From Desulfovibrio sp. A2 (lineage in GTDB: Bacteria; Desulfobacterota; Desulfovibrionia; Desulfovibrionales; Desulfovibrionaceae): DNA of 64,000 nt. Below are positions 56,239 through 64,000 of this stretch, in pieces. Numbering within the stretch: the first letter of the stretch is position 1; every line of letters begins with the position of its first letter. The notes below the pieces were generated by a model. It saw only the letters and a list, made by a program, of their open reading frames with translations. It was not told where the DNA came from and made no database searches. The position numbers and the translations under genes are program-made. Location: positions 1 through 64,000 of the forward strand of contig NZ_AGFG01000039.1 of NCBI RefSeq assembly GCF_000226255.1. Reading direction: 5' to 3'.

Positions 56239-58056
56239 CTACTGATCTTCCCGCAACGCCTTCAGCGAATCGCTGTACGCCCGGAACAGGTCGGACCGTT
56301 CCAGCAGGCCCAGCACCTGTTCCTCGTTGTCCTTGGAGACCACGGGCAGTTGCGAAAGATCGGTCTCCACGAAGGCCAGCAGGGCGGTGTACAGGTCGTC
56401 GTCCTCGGTCAGGGCGGTCAGGGGGCGGGCCAGGTCGCCCGCCAGCACGAGGTCGAACAGGTCCGCCTCGTACAGGATGCCGCGCACGTCCTGCACGGCC
56501 AGCAGGCCGTTCAGCCTGCCATGCATGCCCCGCACCGGAAAGGTGAACGCTTGGGTGCCCGCGATGATGTCCGTGAGGGCCTTCAGGGTCACGTTTTCTT
56601 CCACCACCGCCACCCGGCCACGCGTGTAGCAGTCGCGCACGCGCATGGTGGCCAGCAGGTTCACCGTGGCATCCTGCAGGTGGGCGGGCGACTCGAACTT
56701 GTTCTCCACCTGATTCTCGTACAGCGCCGTGCGCCGCCCCAGCAGGATGCACACGGCCGAGGACAGCATCAGCGGGGCCAGCAGCCCGTACCCCTGGGTG
56801 AGTTCGCAGACCATCACCAGCGGCCCGATGGGCGCGTGCGCGATGCCCGCGAAGAACGCGGCCATGCCCACCAGCACGTAGCCGCCGGGCTGGGTGACCA
56901 CGTCCGGCTGGGCCTGCTGCGCCGCAAACCCCACCACCCCGCCGGTCATGCCGCCCACGAACAGGGCCGGGGCGAACATGCCGCCGCTCATGCCCGAACC
57001 CAGCGTAAGCGCCGTGGCCAGCGTCTTGCCCAGCAGGATCGTCATCATGGTGACCACCGGCAACTGGCCCAGGATGGCCTGCTCGATCCACCCGTAGCCG
57101 TCGGAGAGCACGGGCGGGTACAGGATGCCGAACAGCCCCATGAGCACGCCGCCGAGGGCCGTGGTCCACATGATGCCCACCCGCGCCCGCAGCTTGCCGA
57201 ACACGGAATACTTGAGCACCCGGAAGGTGCGCACGTAGGCCCAGCCCGTGGCCGTGCAGGCCAGCGAGAGCAGCAGGTACCACGGCAGTTCCAGCGCGGA
57301 GGTGAAGCTGAAGCGGGGAATGCCGAAGATGGGCGCGGTGCCGAACACGAAGGTGAACAACGAATAGGACACCACCGACGAAAGCACGGCGGGCAGCAGG
57401 GCTTCCGACTCGAAGTCCTCGCGGTACAGCACCTCGATGGCGGTCAGCGCGCCGCCCAGCGGGGCGCGGAACACCGCCCCAAGCCCCCCTGCCGCGCCCG
57501 CCAGCATCAGGATGCGCCGCTCGCGCGGGGAAAGCCCCAACCGCATGGACAGCCACGAGCCTATGCCCGCCCCGATCTGCGACACCGGCCCCTCGCGCCC
57601 GGCGCTGCCGCCCGCCGCGATGGTGCAGATGGAGGTAAGCCCCTTCAGGACCGGGGCGCGCCCCCGGATGACGCCCTTTTCGGCGTGGAAGGCGCGGATC
57701 ATGGCGTCGGTGCCGTCGGTCATGCCGTCGAGGCTGTTGGGCAGAAAGCGCTGCACCAGCCAACCGGTGACCAGCCCGGTAATGCCGAGCGCCGTCACGA
57801 TAACCCAGGGCCGGTAGATGCGCGCGGCCGATTCCGCTTGGCCGAACAGGGTTTCACCGGCCGGGGCGGGCAAGGACAACCCGGCCCAGACCACCTGGAT
57901 GTAGTGCTTGCCCGCCTCTATGCCCAGAAAGAACAGGATGGCCGCGCACCCGGACAACAGGCCCAGCCCCATGCCCAGCACGCCAAGGCGCACGTAGGCC
58001 ACGGTGCGGTACAGGCGCAGGAATTCGTGCACGGGTTTCTTGAGCATGCGCAGCAT
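56239..58056 (-). CDS. CLC-family chloride channel/transporter with CBS pair
   Basis: 605 residues, about 10-12 membrane helices then two CBS domains (about 455-600). The anion filter motifs GREGP (153-157, gating E155) and GGMFAP are intact, while the GSGIP motif of E. coli ClcA is replaced by unrelated residues. The position equal to the proton glutamate E203 of ClcA is V209 (TAIEVLYRED). Since channels of this family carry Val there, uncoupled channel behaviour is possible. The CBS pair could bind adenine nucleotides. It is convergent with the methyltransferase gene. Confidence 0.9.
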   Translation of the reverse strand: MLRMLKKPVHEFLRLYRTVAYVRLGVLGMGLGLLSGCAAILFFLGIEAGKHYIQVVWAGLSLPAPAGETLFGQAESAARIYRPWVIVTALGITGLVTGWLVQRFLPNSLDGMTDGTDAMIRAFHAEKGVIRGRAPVLKGLTSICTIAAGGSAGREGPVSQIGAGIGSWLSMRLGLSPRERRILMLAGAAGGLGAVFRAPLGGALTAIEVLYREDFESEALLPAVLSSVVSYSLFTFVFGTAPIFGIPRFSFTSALELPWYLLLSLACTATGWAYVRTFRVLKYSVFGKLRARVGIMWTTALGGVLMGLFGILYPPVLSDGYGWIEQAILGQLPVVTMMTILLGKTLATALTLGSGMSGGMFAPALFVGGMTGGVVGFAAQQAQPDVVTQPGGYVLVGMAAFFAGIAHAPIGPLVMVCELTQGYGLLAPLMLSSAVCILLGRRTALYENQVENKFESPAHLQDATVNLLATMRVRDCYTRGRVAVVEENVTLKALTDIIAGTQAFTFPVRGMHGRLNGLLAVQDVRGILYEADLFDLVLAGDLARPLTALTEDDDLYTALLAFVETDLSQLPVVSKDNEEQVLGLLERSDLFRAYSDSLKALREDQ

Positions 58057-58216
58057 GGTGCGTCCTTGGATGTGGCGCTTCCGGGCTGATGCTTCCGGGG
58101 CCGAGGCTTCCGGGCTGGCGGTAACGCGTGCACGCCGTCAACACACAGGGACGCTGTGCGTTACGGCGGCATGCGGGCCGCGCGGCGCGGCACATGGCCG
58201 GGCGCGCGTCAGAACG

Positions 58217-58272
58217 AAAAAATCCGGCGGGACGGCGAGTCCGGCCGATATGGCGGGACGCATCCCGCCGGA
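58217..58272 (-). terminator. Intrinsic terminator after ribF
   Basis: On the minus strand TCCGGCGGGA (58263-58272) pairs with TCCCGCCGGA (58223-58232), followed by TTTTTTCG, just past the ribF stop. Confidence 0.8.
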
Positions 58273-58275
58273 AGG

Positions 58276-59220
58276 CTACAGGCGCGCGTCGGGCGCGGAC
58301 AGGATCTGCCGGGCCAGGTCCACGTCGCGGCGTATCTGCGTCACCAGTTCGTCGAGGCCGGAGAACTTGCGCTCGTCACGCAGGCGGTGCACGAATGAAA
58401 CGCGGATTTCCCAGCCGTAGATGTCGCGGTCGAAGTCGAGGATGTGCGTTTCCACGCTGAGCCGGGCGTTGTCGAAGGTGGGGTTGTAACCCACGTTGGT
58501 CACGCCCTGGTACACCTGCCCGTCTATCTGCACCCAGGTGGCGTACACGCCGGGCCTCGGCATCAGTTCGTCGCGCGGCTCCATGTTGGCGGTGGGAAAG
58601 CCCAGCAGCTTGCCGCCCCGGTCCATGCCGCGCACCACCTTGCCACGGATGGCGTAGAAGCGGTCCATGAGCGGACGCACGTCCCACACGTCGCCCGCGC
58701 GGATCAGGTCGCGGATGCGGGTGGAGCTGACCACGGCGTCGTTGATGATCACCGGGTCGAGCCGTTCTGTGGCGAAGCCGTACTGCGCGCCCAGGCGCTG
58801 GAGCAGTTCGAAGTTGCCCTTGCGCCCCTTGCCCAGCGAAAAATCGTAGCCGATGACCAGTTCGCGCACGTGCAGCGCGTCCACCAGCACGCGGCGCACG
58901 AACTCTTCCGGTTCCTGCGCGGCCATCTCGCGGGTGAAGCGCAGCATCAGGGTAAGGTCCACCCCCAATGCCTCGAACAGGTCCAGCTTCTTCTCGTAGT
59001 CGGTGATCAGTGGCGGAGTGTGCGGCCCCACCAGTACCCGCAGGGGATGCGGGCAAAAGGTGACCACCACCGAGGGCACGCCCAGCGCGGCGGCCTTGGC
59101 CATGACCCGCCCGATGAGCTTGCGATGACCGTTGTGCACGCCGTCGAAGTTGCCGACGGTGACGCAGCTGCCCCGCGAAAGGTCGAGGCTGATTTCCTGT
59201 AGTTCGCGTGCGATTTCCAT
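58276..59220 (-). CDS. ribF: Bifunctional riboflavin kinase / FAD synthetase
   Basis: 314 residues. The N-terminal nucleotidyltransferase has VTVGNFDGVHNGHRKLI (HxGH-type site) and SSTRIRDLI; the C-terminal riboflavin kinase has RGMDRGGKLLGFPTANM (with the PTAN motif) and GVTNVGYNPTF. It makes FMN from riboflavin and then FAD. ATG 59220 was chosen as the first start giving the normal N-terminus; no strong ribosome site precedes it. It stands alone, upstream of a terminator. Confidence 0.95.
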   Translation of the reverse strand: MEIARELQEISLDLSRGSCVTVGNFDGVHNGHRKLIGRVMAKAAALGVPSVVVTFCPHPLRVLVGPHTPPLITDYEKKLDLFEALGVDLTLMLRFTREMAAQEPEEFVRRVLVDALHVRELVIGYDFSLGKGRKGNFELLQRLGAQYGFATERLDPVIINDAVVSSTRIRDLIRAGDVWDVRPLMDRFYAIRGKVVRGMDRGGKLLGFPTANMEPRDELMPRPGVYATWVQIDGQVYQGVTNVGYNPTFDNARLSVETHILDFDRDIYGWEIRVSFVHRLRDERKFSGLDELVTQIRRDVDLARQILSAPDARL

Positions 59221-59655
59221 GAATACTCGTGACGGCGGAATGGTGCGCGGCGCGGCGGCCGGGCGGGTCGGGCCGGAAGTGGCGGCCCACGCGGCGGAGT
59301 GCCGGAGCGGCGGACGGCTGCCCGCACTGGCGAACAGATGCGGAAGCCCCCGCCGAGCCCATGGCGCGCAGGAGGACACCCCGCAGACGGACGGATAGTC
59401 CAGAAGGCCGCCCGTGCGGCCCGACACGGTTCCTCCGCGCCGTTTCGTGCTACCCCAAACCGCCCGCGGGTTCAAGGGCGGCAGGGGCGGACCGCCCGAT
59501 GCTCCCGTCCACGGGCGAGCCATGCCGCGGCACCATCCGGGGCGACGCGGCGCGCGCCCCTGCGTGCCTTCCTTATAAGGCGCACACAGATTTCGGCACG
59601 TTCGCAAAAAACTGCTTGCCAAGCACGCCGCCATGCGGCTATACGACTTCTCCGC
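59221..59655. other. Divergent intergenic region between ribF and tRNA-Leu
   Basis: 435 bp with no supported gene or repeat. It must include the ribF and tRNA promoters; TTGCCA-like and TATACG-like text at about 59617 and 59640 might serve the tRNA. Confidence 0.4.
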
Positions 59656-59742
59656 GCCGAAGTGGTGGAATTGGTAGACACGCTAGGTTCAGGGTCTAGT
59701 TCCCGCAAGGGAGTGGGAGTTCGACTCTCCCCTTCGGCACCA
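59656..59742 (+). tRNA. tRNA-Leu (anticodon CAG)
   Basis: GCCGAAG pairs with CTTCGGC in a 7-bp acceptor stem. The D arm holds TTGGTAGAC, the anticodon arm CTAGGTTCAGGGTCTAG, then a long class II variable arm (TCCCGCAAGGGAG) and GTTCGACTC in the T arm. The 3' CCA is encoded (59740-59742). An intrinsic terminator follows at once. Confidence 0.96.
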
Positions 59743-59748
59743 TCGACA

Positions 59749-59780
59749 AAAAAGGTCCCGGTATCCGCCGGGACCTTTTT
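59749..59780 (+). terminator. Intrinsic terminator after tRNA-Leu
   Basis: AAAAAGGTCCCGG and CCGGGACCTTTTT arms around six nt, with the T-run continuing as GCGTTTTC. Confidence 0.9.
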
Positions 59781-60024
59781 GCGTTTTCTGCCAGGATGTT
59801 GACAGGCGATACTCCTGTGTGGCCGCCTTGCCGGAACATCTTATTTGCGATACTTTGTTACACCGCGAACAGCATCCGTCCCAGCCAAGGGTACGGAAGA
59901 CATGCGATGCATGCCCTGCACGGGTAATTCACACGTTCACGCATCGCCACCGCGAAACCGACATCCGGCCATGCCGCCAGCGCACCGCGCCTTGCGGTGC
60001 AACTGCGCCCATGCGCGACATATA

Positions 60025-61842
60025 ATGTTTCTCAAACACCTCGCCACACAACTCCGACTCATCTTCCGCCATGCCAAACCCGGCAAGGCCTGGGCCGGTG
60101 CATCCCTCCTCCTGCTTGTCTTGGGCCAGGCCGTCGCGGAACTCGCGCTGACCGGCACTGTATCGCTGCTCGGCGTGGCCATGGCCTCCCCGGAAAGCCT
60201 CGGCCGCTTTACCTGGCTGCACCGAATGCTGGCACTCTTTCCGCTGGCCGAGCACCACGCCAGTCAGCCCACGGGCATGCTGACCATCGTGTTGCTGCTC
60301 GTCGTTATCGGATCCATCGTCAAGAACGCGCTGACGGCGGTGACCACATATTTCCAGACCCGCTACGGCCAGGCCGTCGCCGCCGACCTCGGCCATTCAC
60401 TGTTCCGCGCCTACCTTTCCAGCCCGTACCTGTGGCACCTCTCGCAGAACACAGCGGAACTGTCTTCCGTCCTGAGTTTTCGCACCTTCACGGCGCTCTA
60501 CGTCGTCTCCGTGCTGCGCCTGGTCACCCAGATCACCATCGGCTGCTGCCTGCTGGCCGGCGCGCTTCTGTTCGCCACGGAAGCAGCCGGGATTGTCATC
60601 GGGCTTTCGGCGCTCTGCGCGGCATTCATCTACAGATTCGCGCGCACCCGCGTAAGCTGGCTGGGCAAAAACGGCGTGCGCCTGAACAAGGGAGCCACCC
60701 GCATCGGGCTGTCCGCGCTGCAGGGTATCCGCGAAGTGCTGATCTACCGCCAGCAGGATGCCTTTCTCTCGCAGTACACCCAGCAGATCGACGAACTGGG
60801 AAAGAACCAGGCCAAGGCGCAGACCTACGCGCCCATGCCCATGTGGGTGCTTGAGCCCGTTGGCGTGTGCACCCTGCTCGGCGCGCTGCTGTACATGATC
60901 TCCGTGGACATGCCGCTCGGCAGACTTACGGGCACGCTTACCCTGCTGGCCGCCATGGCGTGGCGGTTGCTGCCGTGCATGAATAAGACAGTAACAGAAC
61001 TTATCTCCCTGCATTCCCAACGTCATTACGTCGATACTTTCCTGCAACGGTTGCGGGAAATGCCCCCTCTCGAAGCCTGGAGCACGCCGCAGGCCCTGCC
61101 GTTCACCCGGGACTTCCGCATGCGCGGAGTGCGCTTCCGCTACCCCTCCGCCAACGCCGACGCCTTGGATGCCATCGACATCGACATCCCGAAGGGGAAA
61201 ATGATCGGCGTCGTCGGCCCGTCCGGCGCGGGAAAAAGCACCCTCATCGGCATCCTGACCGGCCTGCTGGAGCCCACGGACGGCGAACTCCTGGTGGACG
61301 GTGCCCGCATGACCCCGGAACGCCTTGCGGCGTGGTCCCGCAACATCGGGTACGTGCCGCAATCACCCTACCTGCTCGACGCAAGCCTTGCGGAGAATGT
61401 CGCCTTCAGCCAGTGGGGCAGACCCATAGACCGCGAACTCGTGCTCCAGTGCTGCCGCATGGCCGCCATGGACTTTCTGGAGCAGCTGCCCGACGGCATC
61501 GACACCCTGATCGGTGAACGGGGCATGCGCCTTTCCGGCGGTCAGATGCAGCGCGTGGCCATTGCCCGAGCGCTGTACTGCAAACCGGAGATCATCGTGT
61601 TCGACGAAGCCACCAGCGCCCTGGACAGCGCCACGGAAGACGCCATCCAGAAGACCATCCTTGCCTTGCGCGAAACCATGACCCTCGTCATCATCGCCCA
61701 CCGCCTGTCCACCGTGGAGCAATGCGACACCGTGTACTGGCTGAATGGCGGGCGGGTCAGCGCCAGCGGCGCGCCGGGTGATGTCCTGCCCGCCTATCGC
61801 GCCGCGCTCAAGCAGGGCCGAGAGCCCGTGGCCGCACAGTAG
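60025..61842 (+). CDS. ABC exporter, fused membrane and ATPase domains (MsbA/PglK-like)
   Basis: 605 residues. A six-helix membrane domain (about 25-310) is followed by a complete nucleotide-binding domain: [16 protein letters not shown] (Walker A), YVPQSPYLLD (Q-loop), RLSGGQMQRVAIARAL, IIVFDEATSALD and IIAHRLS. It would act as a dimer flipping a lipid or lipid-linked glycan, or exporting a peptide; the substrate is not evident. ATG 60025 gives the family-like N-terminus but has no clear ribosome site, so the start is uncertain. It lies 27 bp ahead of an aldehyde dehydrogenase gene. Confidence 0.85.
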   Translation: MFLKHLATQLRLIFRHAKPGKAWAGASLLLLVLGQAVAELALTGTVSLLGVAMASPESLGRFTWLHRMLALFPLAEHHASQPTGMLTIVLLLVVIGSIVKNALTAVTTYFQTRYGQAVAADLGHSLFRAYLSSPYLWHLSQNTAELSSVLSFRTFTALYVVSVLRLVTQITIGCCLLAGALLFATEAAGIVIGLSALCAAFIYRFARTRVSWLGKNGVRLNKGATRIGLSALQGIREVLIYRQQDAFLSQYTQQIDELGKNQAKAQTYAPMPMWVLEPVGVCTLLGALLYMISVDMPLGRLTGTLTLLAAMAWRLLPCMNKTVTELISLHSQRHYVDTFLQRLREMPPLEAWSTPQALPFTRDFRMRGVRFRYPSANADALDAIDIDIPKGKMIGVVGPSGAGKSTLIGILTGLLEPTDGELLVDGARMTPERLAAWSRNIGYVPQSPYLLDASLAENVAFSQWGRPIDRELVLQCCRMAAMDFLEQLPDGIDTLIGERGMRLSGGQMQRVAIARALYCKPEIIVFDEATSALDSATEDAIQKTILALRETMTLVIIAHRLSTVEQCDTVYWLNGGRVSASGAPGDVLPAYRAALKQGREPVAAQ

Positions 61843-61869
61843 ACGCCGCCTCCCTCGAAAGGAACCACC

Positions 61870-63333
61870 ATGCAGCTTCCCGCTTCCATCCCCAACTGGA
61901 TACAGGGCCGTGAAATTCCGGCCCGATCCGGCGAAACCGTGGAAAAGCTCTCACCCGCCGATGGCCAGAGGCTTTGCACCCTGGCACGCTCGGGTGCGCA
62001 GGATATCGACGATGCCGTGGCATCCGCCCGCGCCGCGCACCCCGGCTGGGCCTCGCTGCCCGCGCCGCAGCGGGGCAACCTGCTGTTCGCCTATGCCGCG
62101 CGCATGCAGGAAGCACGCGATGACATCGCCGCCATCGTGGCCGCCGAAACCGGCAAATCCCTGCGCGAGGCACGGGGCGAAACCGATGGCGCCATTGCCC
62201 TTGCCCGCTTCTTCGCCGGCGAGGGCCAGCGCCTGTATGGCCGCACCCTGCACAGTGGAACCCCCGGCAAGCATTCCCAGACCATTCGCCAGCCGCTTGG
62301 CGTGGGGGGGCTCATCGTGGCGGCCAACACGCCCGTGGCCAACGTGGCATGGAAGATATTTCCGGCGCTCATCTGCGGCAACGCCGCAGTGCTGAAAATG
62401 ACCGAGGACGCTCCGGCAACCGCGTGGATGCTCGCGCGCCTTTCACGCGAGGCGGGGCTGCCTGACGGCGTGCTGAACGTCGTGCAGGGGCTGGGGCGCG
62501 AGGCGGGCGGTGCTCTGGTCGAACACCCCGGTGTGGACGTGGTGAGCTTTACCGGTTCCACCGCTGTAGGGCGGTGGATCGCCGAGACGTGCGGGCGCAG
62601 GCTTGCCCGTGTCTCGCTGGAACTTGGCGGCAAGAACCCGCTGGTGGTCTGCGACGACGCCGACATGGACAATGCCGTGCGCTGGTCCGTGCTGTCCGCG
62701 TTCAGCAACGCGGGCCAACGCTGCGCCGCGGCAAGCCGCATCATCGTATTCGATGCCGTGTACGACGAATTCAAGAGCCGCCTGCTCGACGCCACGCGCG
62801 CCCTGAGCATCGGCCCCACGGACGGGGACGACCTCGGGCCGGTCATCAACGCCCGGCAACTGGAAAACATGAGCCACGCCGTGGCCACCGCCGCGCGGGA
62901 GGGCGCATCCATCCTCATCGGCGGCGATCGCCTGACGGACCCCGCTCACGCCAACGGATTCTACATGGCTCCCACCGTGTACGAAGGCGCCGCGCCCGAT
63001 GCGGCCATCTCGCGGCAGGAGCTGTTCGGGCCCATCGTGGGCCTTTACCGGGCGGCGGACTTCGAAGAAGCCCTCGCGCTGGCCAACGCCACCGAGTACG
63101 GGCTGACCGCCTGCATCCACACGGCCAGCCTGCACCGTGCAACCGTGTTCACCCAGCGGGTGCGCTCCGGCGTGGTCATGGTCAATGCGGGCACCTACGG
63201 CAGCGAACCGCATTTCCCCTTCGGCGGCTTCGGGCAGTCGGGCAACGGCACGCGCGAACCCGGCGTGGAGGCGCTGGATGTGTACTCCGAGTTGAAGGCC
63301 GTGCATGTCTGCGTGAACCCGGAAAAGGCATGA
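61870..63333 (+). CDS. NAD(P)+-dependent aldehyde dehydrogenase
   Basis: 487 residues, full length for the superfamily. Catalytic C285 lies in NAGQRCAAASRI and the general base E251 in LELGGKNPL; the nucleotide-binding SFTGSTAVGRWIAE loop and the C-terminal FPFGGFGQSGNGTRE are present. It oxidises an aldehyde to the acid; closeness to succinate-semialdehyde or betaine-aldehyde types cannot be decided. The ATG follows CGAAAGGAACCACC. Its tight spacing with the ABC exporter suggests one operon, perhaps modifying an exported compound. Confidence 0.88.
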   Translation: MQLPASIPNWIQGREIPARSGETVEKLSPADGQRLCTLARSGAQDIDDAVASARAAHPGWASLPAPQRGNLLFAYAARMQEARDDIAAIVAAETGKSLREARGETDGAIALARFFAGEGQRLYGRTLHSGTPGKHSQTIRQPLGVGGLIVAANTPVANVAWKIFPALICGNAAVLKMTEDAPATAWMLARLSREAGLPDGVLNVVQGLGREAGGALVEHPGVDVVSFTGSTAVGRWIAETCGRRLARVSLELGGKNPLVVCDDADMDNAVRWSVLSAFSNAGQRCAAASRIIVFDAVYDEFKSRLLDATRALSIGPTDGDDLGPVINARQLENMSHAVATAAREGASILIGGDRLTDPAHANGFYMAPTVYEGAAPDAAISRQELFGPIVGLYRAADFEEALALANATEYGLTACIHTASLHRATVFTQRVRSGVVMVNAGTYGSEPHFPFGGFGQSGNGTREPGVEALDVYSELKAVHVCVNPEKA

Positions 63334-63430
63334 ACAGCGTAGTCCGCCAGTATCGCATGACCTGGCCGGTTTCCGTATGGAATAAGGCTGTGCTTGCTCG
63401 CCATGGCCGCCTCCGGACACGGACTCCGTA

Positions 63431-64000
63431 ATGTCAAAAAGCATTGCCCTACTTCTGCTGACAGCATGCGCGACGGCATTCTATGCACCGAATTTTGTCA
63501 TAATTTCTGTAGACCTCGAAAGCTTTTTCTCGACGGTGTATTCCACCCTCACGCTTTCAGAACACCTTGGGTCCCCCTTTAGGGCGTTATGGACCACCGA
63601 CCTCGGCCTGGGCATGCCGCAGCCTTTCGCACAGTTCCTCTTCTTCCATCCAATCCAGCTGCTACTGCAATTCGCAAGCATAAAGCACGCTCTCATCGCG
63701 TTCTATCTAGGGCATTTGCTGGTTGCAGCATTCTGCATGTTTGCCGTGTGCAGACACTGCGGCATCTCGGTTGCCGCGAGCACGCTCTGCGGCATCACAT
63801 TCACCTTTGCGTCCCCGTCCATCAACTACACACTCACGGATTTCTGGCCCAGCCTGCTCAATGCCTGGACCATGCTCCCTCCCACGCTGCTTTTCATGCT
63901 GCGCGCCATCGACGGCAACAAGACATCATACAGATTATACAACGCATTGGCGCTTTCCCTGTGCGCGTCCATACTTGTGTTGAATGGCCACAGCGGCGTT
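63431..64000 (+). CDS. Multi-spanning membrane protein, partial (YfhO/glycosyltransferase-C-like), runs off the window
   Basis: 190 codons from ATG 63431 without a stop, open at the window end. The start MSKSIALLLLTACATAFYAP is hydrophobic; further hydrophobic segments at about 85-110 (ALIAFYLGHLLVAAFCMFAV), 115-130 and 170-190. TDLGLGMPQPFAQFLFFHP in the first loop recalls the periplasmic loop of YfhO-like or GT-C-type glycosyltransferases (xDLGxGxP...). Codon use is less GC-rich than the chromosome average. It probably belongs to an envelope-glycan locus that begins with the ABC exporter, but only the N-terminal part is available. Confidence 0.65.
   Translation, partial: MSKSIALLLLTACATAFYAPNFVIISVDLESFFSTVYSTLTLSEHLGSPFRALWTTDLGLGMPQPFAQFLFFHPIQLLLQFASIKHALIAFYLGHLLVAAFCMFAVCRHCGISVAASTLCGITFTFASPSINYTLTDFWPSLLNAWTMLPPTLLFMLRAIDGNKTSYRLYNALALSLCASILVLNGHSGV

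Noticed and set aside
59656..59742. tRNA-Leu as an integration site for a genomic island
   Set aside because: No repeated tRNA 3' end or integrase was found downstream; the exporter region has only mildly different codon use.

Overview
The window is high-GC bacterial chromosome that most resembles a sulfate-reducing deltaproteobacterium of the Desulfovibrio/Nitratidesulfovibrio group. The evidence is a Tat-exported periplasmic [NiFe] hydrogenase with an adjacent small multiheme cytochrome of the c3 type, and an archaeal-type entry to the shikimate pathway (ADH synthase plus DHQ synthase II) joined to phe, tyr and trp genes in the order known from D. vulgaris. Assignments rest on reading motifs and gene order; no database search was run.

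Layout. 1-4.2 kb: composite repeat, rRNA methyltransferase, class V aminotransferase, DUF1844 protein, argC. 4.3-9.3 kb: chemoreceptor, then a divergent HD-GYP / EAL-HDOD signalling pair. 9.4-13.1 kb: phenylacetate-CoA ligase, purD, purE. 13.4-19.8 kb: small zinc-ribbon-like protein, FetAB-like ABC exporter, mutL, receiver-PAS-kinase-like protein. 20.0-23.1 kb: cytochrome plus hynB-hynA hydrogenase. 23.2-28.2 kb (minus strand): heptose epimerase, YkgJ-type protein, Ser/Thr kinase, metallophosphatase. 28.3-29.7 kb: an AT-rich foreign-looking island with one P-loop ATPase. 29.7-31.9 kb: lipoprotein and isocitrate dehydrogenase. 32.2-45.7 kb (minus strand): aromatic amino acid supra-operon. 46-51 kb: small membrane protein, EAL protein, DHH phosphoesterase, CbiR-like TIM barrel, 49-aa protein. 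51.2-59.2 kb: EndoQ-UvrD fusion, methyltransferase, CLC protein, RibF. 59.6-64 kb: tRNA-Leu(CAG), ABC exporter, aldehyde dehydrogenase and a multi-spanning membrane protein that runs off the end.

The strongest observation is the control layout of the aromatic supra-operon. Upstream of the first gene, an unlisted 34-codon leader ORF carries the run Tyr-Tyr-Phe-Trp-Tyr-Phe-Phe-Ser-Tyr. It is followed by an intrinsic terminator whose 5' arm can pair instead with the leader codons just past the aromatic run. Inside the supra-operon, between tyrA and trpE, a second intrinsic terminator follows the tyrA stop. The TyrA C-terminus contains three consecutive Trp codons, and the last tyrA codons can form both an antiterminator and a competing upstream stem. 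The 3' end of tyrA therefore looks like the leader peptide of a trp attenuator. General aromatic genes would be gated by all three aromatic amino acids, and trpEGDCFBA additionally by tryptophan.

Two families of intergenic hairpin repeats are also inserted in and around this supra-operon, and one composite copy opens the window. Other points of interest are an isocitrate dehydrogenase with NAD-type rather than NADP-type cofactor residues, an EndoQ-like/UvrD helicase fusion, a kinase with a tandem repeat in its activation loop, and the AT-rich orphan ATPase.
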